Assembly: GCA_025677825.1 (NCBI GenBank)
Contig: JAIXMO010000001.1
Location: 868,001-932,000 of the forward strand
Reading direction: 5' to 3'
DNA length: 64,000 nucleotides
From: Helicostylum pulchrum
Lineage: Eukaryota; Mucoromycota; Mucoromycetes; Mucorales; Mucoraceae
The translations under genes were made by a program, and so were the position numbers. Below the pieces are notes generated by a model. It worked only from the letters and a program-made list of their open reading frames with translations, did not search any database and was not told where the DNA came from. Positions 25,239-37,547 of this stretch are shown one piece after another (the stretch's first letter is position 1; the number at the start of each line of letters is the position of its first letter).

Positions 25239-25994
25239 ATGTCATCTTTACTTACATTCCAACTTCGTCAGCAACAGCAACAGAAAGCGGGAGAAAGCCA
25301 AAGTGGACTTCCTTCACCCCCTAATTCGTTTTGTGGGGATGAATCATCTCAAAATAGTATTATAACAGAAAGAAGAAATTCGCTTCAGACGGTATTTAAT
25401 GATATGTCGATTAAAGACTATTCTAGTTCTCTACCAGAGAATTATACGATTGATCATTCTAGTATAAAAAGAAATATGCCTATTGCGATAGCTACAGCGA
25501 CAGCAGCAGCAACGGGAGGCCTAACGATTCGTAATCGTAGGCAGTCTGAGGCAAATATAATAGGAGGGAGAAGAAAGAGTCGTGGGCTTTCTGAATCTTT
25601 TAATGGGCAGTACCGGTGTAACGATTGCGGGAAATCTTACAAACATCCCAATTGTTTACAAAAACACCGATGGGAACACTCTGAAGAATGGGAAGTTACT
25701 AAAAAGTTATCGTTGACTAAGCATCAACAGGTTCAGATGCTTGAAGCAGCGGCTATTTTGGTGGGTATGGACCGTAGAATAGAAGAAAACTTTGTAGTTA
25801 AAAACGGTCATTTTGATGAAAATGAGGAAAGTAGTAGTATAATACAAATTAAAATTGAACAGGATCTTAGACTACATGACCCTATCGATGCTGATAATGA
25901 AGAAGAGAATGAATCAATTGTAATTGATGACGATGACTTGGATAGACTATCTGATATGTCTGACTCTTCTAGTATTTTTATGGAAGATCTTTGA
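25239..25994 (+). CDS. Single-C2H2 zinc-finger transcription factor
   Basis: Intronless, 251 residues. A Gln-rich N-terminus and a Ser/Thr-rich region precede one classical finger, YRCNDCGKSYKHPNCLQKHRWEH (about residues 126-148), followed directly by SEEWEVTKKLSLTKHQQVQM and LEAAAILVGMD. The combination of a lone finger, HRWEHSEEW and KHQQVQ-LEAAAIL is a conserved block in fungal zinc-finger regulators. The last 70 residues are strongly acidic (EEENESIVIDDDDLDRLSD), consistent with a transactivation region. The start is the first ATG after a long pyrimidine leader. Regulation targets cannot be inferred. Confidence 0.82.
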   Translation: MSSLLTFQLRQQQQQKAGESQSGLPSPPNSFCGDESSQNSIITERRNSLQTVFNDMSIKDYSSSLPENYTIDHSSIKRNMPIAIATATAAATGGLTIRNRRQSEANIIGGRRKSRGLSESFNGQYRCNDCGKSYKHPNCLQKHRWEHSEEWEVTKKLSLTKHQQVQMLEAAAILVGMDRRIEENFVVKNGHFDENEESSSIIQIKIEQDLRLHDPIDADNEEENESIVIDDDDLDRLSDMSDSSSIFMEDL

Positions 25995-26871
25995 TATCTA
26001 AATAATTGATGATAATATATAATACGCACAGACCCCCATACAACATAACTTCATACACATTTTTTTTTTTTTTTTTGTAAAACAGTTATTACTAATATAC
26101 TTTATTTTACTCTCTTTCTTTCTCTTTCTCTTATTACTTACCATTTACTGTTTTTTTTTTGTACATATTTTTCAATAAATCTTCTTTCTGTTCATCTTAT
26201 TACTGGGATTACCCAATTGCAAGTTCATTTCATTGGTTGTAGTTTTACGCTTCCAGTTCATGCAACGTGACTCGCTGTTAAAAAAAACTAAATCTTTTTT
26301 TGTTGAGTAGCGTTCTCAAGTATTTCGTTTTATACCAACACTTAAATCCCTAGCAGGCAGATAATTCCTTTTGCCTGCAGTTAAAAAATACAACGGCAGT
26401 CTTTTTTTTTTTAGAAAATCAAATATAAAAAAAAGATCGGCATACTACGGTTTTGTTATTTGATGCGTGGAGTAACTACCAACTTTAAATCGAGTGATAC
26501 CTACGTTCTAATAAACTTGTCCTGAATGCAAAAGTTTAAATTTGGTCTGAAACTCAGTTAAAAAGTGTGTGTGTCTCTCCTTTAAGAAAAGAAAATTAAT
26601 CAATTGCACACACACGCACAAAAACAACTACAAGTAGTACAGCTTACCTTGAACATCCTAGTTACTCCTAGTTTATCTGTATCCTCTTTTTTTTTTTTTG
26701 TAGCTTTCAAAAACGAACCCCTTACGTCATCTTTATTTTATCCAACGGTGTGGCGATTAAAAAGCGTTGATTTCGCCTCTCGAAATATAAAGGGGGGAGG
26801 TGCGTATTCCACGCAAAATTTCGTGTAGTCTTTTTTCTTCCTTTATTTTTTTAGTTGCACGCATAAAGAAC
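25995..26871. other. Intergenic region, C2H2 gene to UBR1
   Basis: Contains the 3' UTR of the C2H2 gene and the UBR1 leader. A GT-rich microsatellite (around 26568) and a CACACACGCACA stretch (around 26607) are the only features. A T-rich tract ending in TTTAG at 26854 could be a 5' UTR intron acceptor just before the UBR1 start. Confidence 0.45.
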
Positions 26872-29800
26872 ATGACATTGGAGAGTTCTTCTTCGAAAAT
26901 GAATGACAAAAAACTATGCTTCTCAACATCTCTAACATTATCCGATTTTTTATGGCAGTCTCCCCTTTTATTTAACTGCAACTTTGATGAGGTTGCAAAG
27001 CAAGCCATCTTGTCACGGTGCTATCAGAGTTTATGGATGAACAATCAAAGTTTGATGAACAAGCATTTCTTTACATCTAACCAAGATTTAGACGAATCGC
27101 TTGATCATCAATCTCATTGTCATGATGGCAAGGAACAAAATATTATTACTGATGCAAGTTTATGGCACACCAATGGTATTTTACCAAATCAAGATCTATC
27201 CAGTCAAAAAGGCAGACAATGTGGTCACGTATTTCGTAAAGGTGAACCTGTGTATAGATGCAGGTAAAAAAAAACTTTTTAACAAAGTAAGTTGTGATTA
27301 TTATTATTTTTTCTTATATAAAATGAAAAATAGAAATTGTGGATTAGATGATACATGTGTGTTTTGCTCAAAATGCTTTCATGCAACAAACCATGATGGC
27401 CATGATATCTTATTCTCTGTCAGCCCTGGATCCGGAGGATGCTGTGATTGTGGAGACCCAGAGGCATGGAAAGTTCCTCTGCAGTGCAAAATTCATACTA
27501 GCGATAAAGCAAATAACTATAACGATGAAATAGGATCTGAAAGAGCTACTATTGAACCCGAATTAGTAGACGCCATTAGATCAACAATTACCTCGGTTCT
27601 CAACTTTTTATTGGACACATTTGCTTTAGCTCCCGATGAAGTCGCTTTAAACTCATCCACCGAAGATTTAATAAAAGAGAATCAAGAACAGCGCAACATC
27701 CTCAGTAAATTAGGTGTACCGTCTCAATTACCCGGTGATGAAACTGATACTAATATGGAAAATATTTATGGTATCGTTGAAGAAGATGTAGATATGGAAG
27801 AAAATAAAGAAAATATCGACGTTAGACCTAAAGAAGATGGTGAATTATATGCCTGTATCGCCTGGAACGATGAAGCTCATGCTTTTTCTCATGTATTAGA
27901 GTCCATCATGACTGCTACAGGCTGGGATTGGGATAAAGCAAAACAAATTGTTGATGTCATTCATGTCCACGGCAGAGAAATCATTGCCGTATCTAAAGAT
28001 ATTGCTGAACTTCGAAAGATTGCTGCTCCATTATCTGCTATCAATTTAGGGGTTACAATCCGACCTGCCAAAGAAACTTTTAGAGAACAAGTATGTGGTC
28101 TACTGGTTGATTGGCTTAACGAATTAGTAAATGGTAGAAAACGTTTCTTTGAATCGATCCCAAATGGCGATGCAGTGATCCGTAATATTTTATGTGAAGA
28201 GTTATGCGCAGAGTGGGAACTTCGATTACCTCTTGCTATTTTAACAACTGGATTAAGAACAAACAGTAATGCAAATGGAGATGAAGACGATGAAGATAAT
28301 ATGAAGGACGACATGGCAATGACTGCCTCGGATATTGTTGAAGACGTTGAAATGTTTGAACCGGATGCTGATATCAATATTAGCAGCAAACCCGGAAGCC
28401 CAGAATCTTTTGCATCAAGTCCCATTATTTTCCGTAACCAGTGCGATATCGCTAGCATTGATTGGGACCCTGCAGCCATGGTAAGAGAATACCAACATTT
28501 AAGAAGTGCAGAGGTTTCGTTTGGTGAATGTTTAACAACAAACGGTAAAAGCTCATCTGCACAAGGTAAAAAACCCGCCTCAGACAGTAAAGAAACTGCG
28601 TATTCAGCTATGGGCATGCAAAAAGAATTCGAAGAAAAGTTACGCTTGGATTATTTCATGTTGTATGACCTCAAACTTTGGAAAGAGGTCCGTATTTCGT
28701 TGCGCGAGTTGTACATTTCCACGCTGGCTTCCAATCCCCACTTTAAAAAGATCTTGGGTAAACGTCTTGCTAGAAATTACGCTCGTTTAGCAGAATCCTT
28801 TTTACTTCGTGATCGTGAGCCGGAGAATTCAATCATCCTGTTTTCGGTTCAGTTATTGACGGTACCCACCGTCTCGGACTTGCTTGTTCATAATTATTAC
28901 TTCTTTGGTATCATCTGTTCCACTTTGACTGCTTTTTTCTTGACCGATCGTCTATACCTATTGTTACCCTCTGACCGTTCAAAGTATCCCTCCCGTATTA
29001 ACTGTGAATCGCGTGCGTTCAGAACCCGTCGTTATTTTAACGCGTTCCATGACTTACGCTACATTATGAACGTAGATATGATTAAAAGTGTCATTGCGCA
29101 AGACCCGTTGTTCCTTCGTCAGTATTTAGATTTGATCAGTCTTTTCCAAGGAATGAACGCACAGGTGTGTCAAAAGGATACGCATGTGGAGTACGAATCT
29201 GAAATCTGGGTAAATGCGTTCAACGTGACGCTTCAAATCGCTAAATGCTGTCGTCAATTCTCGGACTGTTTCTCCATGTTACCTAATTCAACAAAGGAAG
29301 ATAAAATTAATGCGGCGGTGACAGTTGTAAGAGCTATTTCGCGAGTGCTTAAAAAGATTACGGACTGGGGTAAGCTGGATGAAGAAGAAGAAGAGGCGGA
29401 AAAGGCAAAGCGCGCTACGGCTGTTTCTGCTGCTTCTGCTACTGCTGCTCCACCTCAAAAGATCTATGGTGCAGCTTCTCAAGTATTTCATACAATTACT
29501 TTACGATACACTGAACCGTTTGAAGTCATCAAGTATAATGTCGCGACACAACCCGTTTCTTTCCACCATCCGTTGCATTGGTTATTATCGGGGTTGTTGG
29601 AGTATGCTCACTTGTTGAATGATGATGTGTTACGTGAGGCTGGCTGGGAAGGCGGGTTTAAGAAAATGATTGTCATGTTCCATGACACCAATAATACGTC
29701 TCTTGCGGTATTGTTACCTATTCTAGACTACCCTGTTCGTACAATCGTGTTCTCTTCTCAAATTAGAGCTGGTGTTTGGGTCCGTAATGGTTATGGTATC

Positions 29801-32800
29801 AGAAATCAGGTACATATTTCTTTTTTATATATTTATATATTATATTAACATGCAGACATTTTGTTGTAGGCACATCATTATCGTGACATTTCTTTACGTG
29901 AAAACACGTATGATGCAGATGTGTTCTTATTACAATTAGGGTTTGTCACTATTCAACCCAACCAATTCTTGGCAACACTTTTAGATCGATTTGATCTAGT
30001 ATCATGGTTCCTGGGTAAGAACGGACACGACTACTACGATGCGTCACAAACGGTGTTCATGGTTGAAGAGATCTTAAACTTGTTGATTGTGATTGCTTGT
30101 GAAAGAGCCAATATCTCTGGTATGTCAATCCAGGACAAGATTCGTCGCGAGATCGTTCATAATTTATGTCTGGGATCCTCTGCGTATTCCGAATTAACCA
30201 AGCGTATCCCTGAGCGCATCACCGAGCATCCGGATTTCGATCGTATACTTTCTGAAGTGGCTAAATTCAAATCTCCCGACGGCGTCAATGATCATGGGTT
30301 ATACGAGTTGAAAGATGAGTACTTTGCCGAGGTCGATACGTACTTTTGGCATTTCAGTCGTAACAACCGTGAAGAAGCTGAAACTATTTTGAAAGCAAGA
30401 TGGAAAAAGGCAAACCCGGATCGTAAAGAAGAAGAGTTTTTCATACTGCCAAAGTACACAAAGATTGCTCCAGGTCCCTTCCAACACCTTGGCGACTTTT
30501 TGCAGTCGACCGTGTTTGTACAGATGTTGGCTTACGCGATGTGGAATGTACGTACGGGCGATAACCACAAGAGTGACACCATCCTGGACCAAACCTTGTA
30601 TTTGGTCTTGTTGGCGCTTACCGATGACAACAACAGTATTGAAAGTGAAGATGGAAGTGGTGGATTCTTACAGCATGTGTGTGACAAGTACTTTAAGGTG
30701 GAGTTGACCAAAACGGCTGGGAAAGAAGCAGAAGAAGCGAAACAAGATATGTCGTTGTTCGATATCATGGTCAAGCTTTATGCGGAAGAAGAGTACAGCG
30801 AGGTATCCAGTCGCTTCAACTGGATCTTTGATCAATTGGAAGCTAAAGGACCTGCTAAAACTCGCGAGAACGTACAAGCGTGGAAGGAAAAGCGAGCACA
30901 TCAAATTCGTCAAGACGCTATTGAACACGAGAACAATGGTGGCGTTACTGAGCCGTCTGAATTAGAAAAAAAGAAGTTGGCGGCCAAGGAAAGACAAAAG
31001 AAAATCATGGCACAGTTTGTTCAGGCTCAGTCTCAGTTTATGGAAAATAACGAAGATCTCTATGACGATGATGAAGATGAAGCGTTTGCAGATGCGTCGG
31101 AAAACTTTAGCGGTGAGAATGAGGAAGGTGCAAACCCCGAAAACTTGCAGCAGTTCTGTGCGTATCCTACAGGTACGTGTATTGTATGTCAGGAAGATGT
31201 CAACGACAGGTCTTTACCGTACGGTCTTTTGGGTCTGATTCAAACTTCCAATATTATGCGTGAGGCTCCTATGAACGATACATCGCTCTTTAACGAAATC
31301 TATTCCATGGGATCGAATCTGGATGTAGACTGGCCGGATCGTCAGTGTCTTGCAGATGACTCGGATAATGTATCTGGGTTCCCTGCTCAAATGCATAAAA
31401 CGGGTCTCTACGCTTCCTCATGTGGTCACTTGATGCACATCAAATGTTTCGAAGTATACTGTACCTCCATCGACTCCAGGCACTCGGCTCAATTGACGCG
31501 TAACCACCCTGAAAACAGATCTCGAAGAGAGTTCATGTGTCCGCTCTGTAAATCGCTAGGTAACGTCTTATTGCCCGTGTTTTGGAAGGGTAAAAAAGAA
31601 AATTTCCCAGGCGTGATTGCTAAAGCTCAAGATTCTGATTTCGCCAACTTTTACAAGACCGATGTGAACCAAATTGTACACAAGTTGAAACAAAAGATTA
31701 TTGCGGCGTCTCGTGCAGCACAAAATAAGAGAAGTTCAGCAGCGACAACAAGTCATATGAAGGATGTATTGACGCACATGTTACCCAGTTCGCCGTTAGG
31801 TGCAGCAGCAGCAGCTAATACAAACCCGATTGCTGCTGCAACGGCAACAAATCCAACGGTACGTGATTGGGCACCGATTACTTTCCCTACTCGGTTACCG
31901 CTTCCTACGCCTTTAGAGAACTTGAACAATACCGATCCGGCGATGCCTGCGTTACAAGATACGATTGTTGCAGCTACTACTACAACGGATATGATGAACG
32001 TCAATAGCGAAGAAGATACGGCTGAAGGAACTGCAGAAGCGTTATTACAAAGTGCAATTAGTTCGGGCGCACTCCCCCCTCCCGATGGAAAACTAGGTCC
32101 CTTTGAAAACGAAACTTTGCATAGTACAGCGATGGTCAGCGCACCATTCATCAGAAAATCGTACAGTCGTCTTTTGGATGTACTGGGTATTATTTATCAA
32201 GAGATTTGTACAGATGATAATGAACGTGAAATGTCTACATCTGCGAAAAATGTGGATATGCTATGGGGTATTATGGGGTACACGGTGGCAGGTGTGGAGA
32301 TTGCGGCTCGTGGTGCTACGCGTGCAGTGGCTAAAGAACATGTGCTTACAAACACGCTGTTTGATCAAATACCCCCTCAAACACAAATGTTACTTCGCAT
32401 CTTGAGTGATACGGTTATGGCGTATACGACAATGATGTGCTCTAATGCGGAAACCAAGAGTGTGGCAGCTAGTGTCACTATGGCTCGTGTCAGTATGTTT
32501 TCATTAGGCCGTATTCGACAAATGTTTGAAATCAATGTAGATGAAATGGCAAACCTTTCGGCGGGTGGAACAGATAAAATTGTATTGTATGATAACGCTC
32601 CGATCTTGGAAGACGACCCGTTCATGATCTTGACGGAAATTTCGCTTCATATGGTTCCGTTAACGAAGGCAGATATATTCCCGTTTGTGCGTACCCTGTT
32701 TTTAGCGGAACTGGCAAAGACAGCGGTTGGTTTACTTCAAGATAGATTGTCGCGTGATTCTCCATCTCAGCATCAAACGGCAGCTAGTGAACCATCTCAA

Positions 32801-33812
32801 GATATCTCTGCAGCCAAGGCGTTTGCGTACTCGCTTATGAGCAAGTTACAATTCACAGCAGATGAAGCTCAGACAGCGTTTGAAAAGTTCGGTAGTGATG
32901 CTTCGTTCTGTGCTTTACTTAAATTCTTTGTGTTGCCGTTCTTGCGGCGTACATTAATCTTGATGATTGTACGATTTGGGTTGCTTGTTCCTCAAGCTAC
33001 TACAGAAGTTGAAAGTGAAGCGTCGGAACTGGACCGTTTGTTGAGCGTTTTACATTTACCAAAGTTTGCAGATTTCTTACAGCCTACAGCAATGACAGAT
33101 TCGTTATTACATCATTGGTGCTCGCAGCATTTAAGAGAGTCAGAGCGTCGTGTTCAGATTCAAGAAGGACAGGTGTCTAGTTTCACTACACAACGTCTGG
33201 TGACGATTTCTTTGGATTTGCCTACACCCATTTATTTGGTGGCGTTGCCAAAGAGATTGGATCGTTTGTTTGATGAAAGTATGCGTCGTGTGTGTCAAAA
33301 GTGTGGTACGGTGCCTAGCGACCCTGCATTGTGTCTTTTCTGTGGCACGTTTGTGTGTTCGCAGAGTTTCTGTTGTGCTGAAGATGAAGAAGGAGAATGT
33401 AATCTTCATACATTAGAGTAAGTGTGTGTCCATGTGTGTATTTTAAATCAGCAATAATTTAACGTATATGTTTTAATTAGATGTGGTGGTGAAATTGGTA
33501 TCTTTTTATCTGTCAAAAGATGTGTTTTAATATTGTTACATAATGGAAATGGATGGTTTTACAATGCGCCTTATTTAGATCCACATGGTGAGGTGGATCA
33601 AGGGCTTAGGTAAGTTATTATGTAATTCGGCATCTTGATGAAAACTATCCCTAACGTTTTTATTTATTTTATTTAGACATGGTAGACCTCAATACTTGAA
33701 TTTAAAAAGATATTCGGAAATACGTAAATTATGGTTACAACACAATATTCCCATCTATGTTGCTCGACAGATCGAAGCCAACTATGATATTGGTGGATGG
33801 ACTACACTGTAG
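26872..33812 (+). CDS. UBR1: UBR1, E3 ubiquitin ligase of the N-degron pathway (N-recognin)
   Basis: Exons 26872-27263, 27334-29809, 29870-33417, 33481-33609 and 33677-33812 give 2226 residues (yeast Ubr1: 1950). Ubr1 binds destabilising N-terminal residues and ubiquitylates the protein with the E2 Rad6. The UBR box (about 115-190) shows [28 protein letters not shown], H-x-GHD and GGCCDCGDPEAW and is split by intron 1. A ClpS-like segment for bulky N-termini follows (LYACIAWNDEAHAFSHVLE). A long acidic linker leads to the RING-H2 (about 1390-1520): CIVCQED, CGHLMHIKCFEVY, CPLCK. The C-terminal Cys-rich cap reads CQKCGTVPSDPALCLFCGT to CGGEIGIFLSVKRC, and ends LKRYSEIRKLWLQHNIP. All zinc ligands expected are present. 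Largest gene in the window. Confidence 0.95.
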
Positions 33813-33937
33813 ATTGACATTTTTTAATAACAATAAAATTGTTCTTTATTATATTTTTAAAGAGGAGGAGGAAAGAAATAAACTATTTACGAAATGACAA
33901 AAGGATAACTACAATTTTTTTTTTTTTTTTTTTTTTT

Positions 33938-36900
33938 TTACATGGCTTCAGTTGAAACTTTAGCCATAAGAGGAGTGACACAAGTATTTGAAGCTAAATG
34001 TAATGAAGCAGAAGACAATCTACGAGAAGAATCAGATGAAAAAGGAGATAATGCTTCTCTAGCATGAATAATTCGATTTGCAAGTCTGGATACAGATTTA
34101 TCAGTAGCGACAACCTCCCAAGCAAATTCAACATTGAAAGCAAGCTTAATACAGTGAACCAAATTTCTAGATTCGATTTCACCCATGCCGACGTACTCTT
34201 CTTGTGCAGTCGATGGCATGATATCAGGGTTATTTGCTAATGTGCTTTGAACAAACTTTAAGACGATCTTTTGAGTGGTTTCGGTGTCGATAACGGAGGG
34301 AGCAGTAGGCGCCTTGATTTCAAAGGCGGTAGAGTGTGCCATGACATTGTGTTTGTTATCGTGTTGGTACCTGAATTCGTATTTACCGGCTTTCCAGGGT
34401 AACTTGGATCCACCAAATACAACGGAGCCTTCAGTAAGCGTAGGGGTTTCGGGAGGGAAGATGAGGTCGTCGGTTTCGGGGTTAGTAGAAGCGTTGACCC
34501 ATTGCCATAATCCACGAGAACTAATGTTAGTAATGTGTCGGCTCTTATTAGCTGCGACTTCAAAGATACCAATCCAATCTTCGGCACCGTGGTACTCGGG
34601 TGCTTTCCAGTCAACTCGGATCTCTTGACCCATTTCAAATACGGTTTCTGTAATTTTGAGAGAGTATAAGGATAAATCGAACATTTCTATATCGTTTGCA
34701 ATTAATGGAATAACACGAGATCGAGAAGTTTCAAGTAATTGTTTGGTTTCTGAAAGTACTTCTTGTAAACGAGGACGGGCTAATGATTTTAAAAAAACAA
34801 ATGTTAGATGCAAAAAGTATATTAAAACAAACAATGATTCTTACCTGCATCCATCATGTTACCTACTGTATCCTTTGTTTCTTCAACGGCTTTTTCTACC
34901 TTTTCGACCGCTTCTTTAACAATACGTTCAACAGTTTTGGTGCTATCGTTATTTTCACGAATTAATTTGGCAATTTCTTGTTGAAGTTTAGGGGGGATGT
35001 TTTTAGGGATAGAAATGGCGGCGGATTTTAAGGTCTTTGTTAAACCTGCTTCCTTACGGATTTGATCACCGTACAACTTGCGCATATGAGGACTATATAC
35101 ACGTTAAAAAAAAGAAAATGAGAGGTAAATCTTTTTTTTTTTTTGTTACCTTTCGACATAATGAAGGAATAAAAAGTTAAGTGCTTGAGAAAAGACGGCT
35201 AAAGCAAAGATGGTACCATTATTAGCAATCAATGTCATACCCCAGAAAGCAGCGTGACCCATAATCTTTTCAGGGTTATTTAAGAATCTGTAAAAAAACA
35301 AATATTTATGTAAGTCATAAAGTTTTTTTTGGGGGTGTTTTAGATTTGTTTTTTTTTACCTGTAGATGCCAGTATATAATAATTCAGAAGGATGTTCATC
35401 CATAAAGAAATCTCCATAGAACCTACAAAAATTAAAGGCGTAAATAAAAATTGAATGCAGTCATCTTTTGTTGTTGTTGTTTTTTTACCATCCGAAATCA
35501 CCAATTACTTCGTGAATAGATGCAGAAGTCCAAACATGAAGAGAAATAAATGTTAAACCAAGAATATGACGAAGCAAAGTAGTTCCGTAAGCCCAATTAT
35601 CAGGCAAAGTATATGTTTTCCAACAAGCAATGAAGAATGTAACATAAGTCATACAAAGTGTAAGGTTATAGATACTACAAAAGATGTTAGTATACACACA
35701 AAGAAATAAGTAAATAAATCGAAAACTCTTACCTCTTCCAATTTTGGAAAGCTTCTTGTACACCACCACCCCATTTAATAAAATGACGAGTGAAAAATTT
35801 GGTATTTGATTGAGCACGAAGAATAGCGCCAGTGCCTAACGAATGAATAGCACGCCAAAAGAAGGCTTGCACAATGGCTATTGTAACACCTGTATTTCCT
35901 TGAACTAAAAGAGGTGTAATAATGGCGTAAATCATAATCATTGCGGCTACAAGGTCAGTTGATCTGAAAAGATCAAAGTTTTTGAACACAATCAAATCAC
36001 GACGGAAATAATTAGAGTAATGTTCGAATGTAACGGTTTGGTGGACACTATCTGTTGTAACGGGTTGACGCTTAACAGCTGCGGGAGGATTATAAATTTT
36101 ATCGATGTCTATATTAAACGAGTTAGGTATGATTGTTATTATGCAAGCTGAAAAAATAATAATAATAATAACTTACGAGGTGTTTCAACCAAAATAAGGA
36201 ATGCAAATTGAAGAGCATGAGCAGCAATACTAGCGATTAATACGGTATAACTAGCACACATAAGAGAGATACCATAGTAGCCAAAGTAACCAATAGAATA
36301 CATTGGGTGAGGTGCCATTTCAAAAACGCCATCAAAAGTAAGGGATTGTTCGATTAAAAAGAAGAAATCACCCCAATCTATATAATTAAAAAAATGTTAT
36401 TATAAAAGAAAGTTACACTGGAAAATGAACTTACACCAAGCAAAATCTTTCACTACTCTTTGTGCATCAATCTTGACCCAAATATTGAATGCAACTAAAA
36501 ACAAACCACCACACCATCTTAAGGCGTCACCTAAAAATATGGACGATTGAGGAGATGTGTTGAACCAAGAAAGAGCAAAGCAAATATACGTAGTAAAGTC
36601 ATTCATCAAAATGAGATCTACTAATTGTCTGTACAACATCCAAGTGTTATATTCAATCGGAGCGGTCTTTATTTTTATTTTTTGTTAGTCTACTATTTTT
36701 TTTTTTTTTTTTGCACAATAAACTAGCATACTTACAGCAAAATCGTAATCATCACCCATTTTAATGCTTAATTGATGTTGAAGCCAATTATAAGCAGTAG
36801 GGTTAGCTTTACGGTCGAAAATTTGATACTTTTTAGCTAAACGAACTAAGCCTCGACTGTCACTTTGAAACTTGAGTAAGTAACCAAGACCAGCATTATA

Positions 36901-37293
36901 TGCCAAACGCCAAAAGAAGAAGATGAACAAGAATACGATTTGTTTGGCCCATACTGGTAATACAAAGAACAAACCAATTTCAATGGCCATGGTGCCCAAT
37001 GTAATCCAGTCAAACACACCCTTCTTTTGCTTGGGATTTAACAAGTTACTAACCATTTCATGGGTAAGGGGTACTCGAAAAACTGAAAAAAGATATGTAT
37101 TAAAAACATGCTGAATATTATTTAATTTTTTTTTTTTACCTTTTCCGTCAGGAGTTTTTCCATAAGAGTAACTCATGTCCTTTTTCAAGTCGCTATGATA
37201 ATCTTCACTTAAAGAAGAAGAAGACATACTGTCACTACTAGTGTCTTCTTCAATAGTCGTCCTGGTATCTCGATGACGCAATTCTGAGACCAT
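33938..37293 (-). CDS. CHO2: CHO2, phosphatidylethanolamine N-methyltransferase
   Basis: Ten exons (37293-37140, 37082-36736, 36666-36435, 36377-36177, 36108-35733, 35674-35489, 35422-35360, 35287-35150, 35092-34845, 34779-33938) give 928 residues; yeast Cho2 has 869. Cho2 transfers the first methyl group from S-adenosylmethionine to phosphatidylethanolamine at the ER, committing it to phosphatidylcholine. Diagnostic segments are [40 protein letters not shown] (the SAM/lipid motif) with a second, degenerate copy [20 protein letters not shown], typical of the duplicated methyltransferase core, and many membrane helices. The C-terminal third is a soluble beta-rich domain ([20 protein letters not shown]) also usual for Cho2. 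The TAA stop sits at the edge of a 23-nt A tract of the message. Confidence 0.92.
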
Positions 37294-37547
37294 ATTAGTT
37301 TTTTTTTTTTTTTGTTGAAAAAAAAAAAGTAAAGAGAAAAAAGGGAAGAAGTCGTCAGGAACAACTTCGTCTACTACTTTAATGCACGTGAAAATAAGCA
37401 GTCAATGTAAATGATGGGGTAAAAATAAAATATAAAAAAAAGATAACAAAAAAAAAGAAAAAAAAAAGACCTCACGCATTACGATAACTAGGGCTCTGTG
37501 TGACACTATAACCAATCAATCCCAAACAAGTTTTTTAGGTTTTTTTA

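Noticed and set aside
27961..28617. 218-codon minus-strand ORF inside UBR1
   Set aside because: Antisense shadow of a conserved UBR1 exon, with no family signature or splice partners.
31753..32151. 132-codon minus-strand ORF inside UBR1
   Set aside because: Antisense shadow of the Ala/Thr-rich UBR1 linker; composition explains the open frame.
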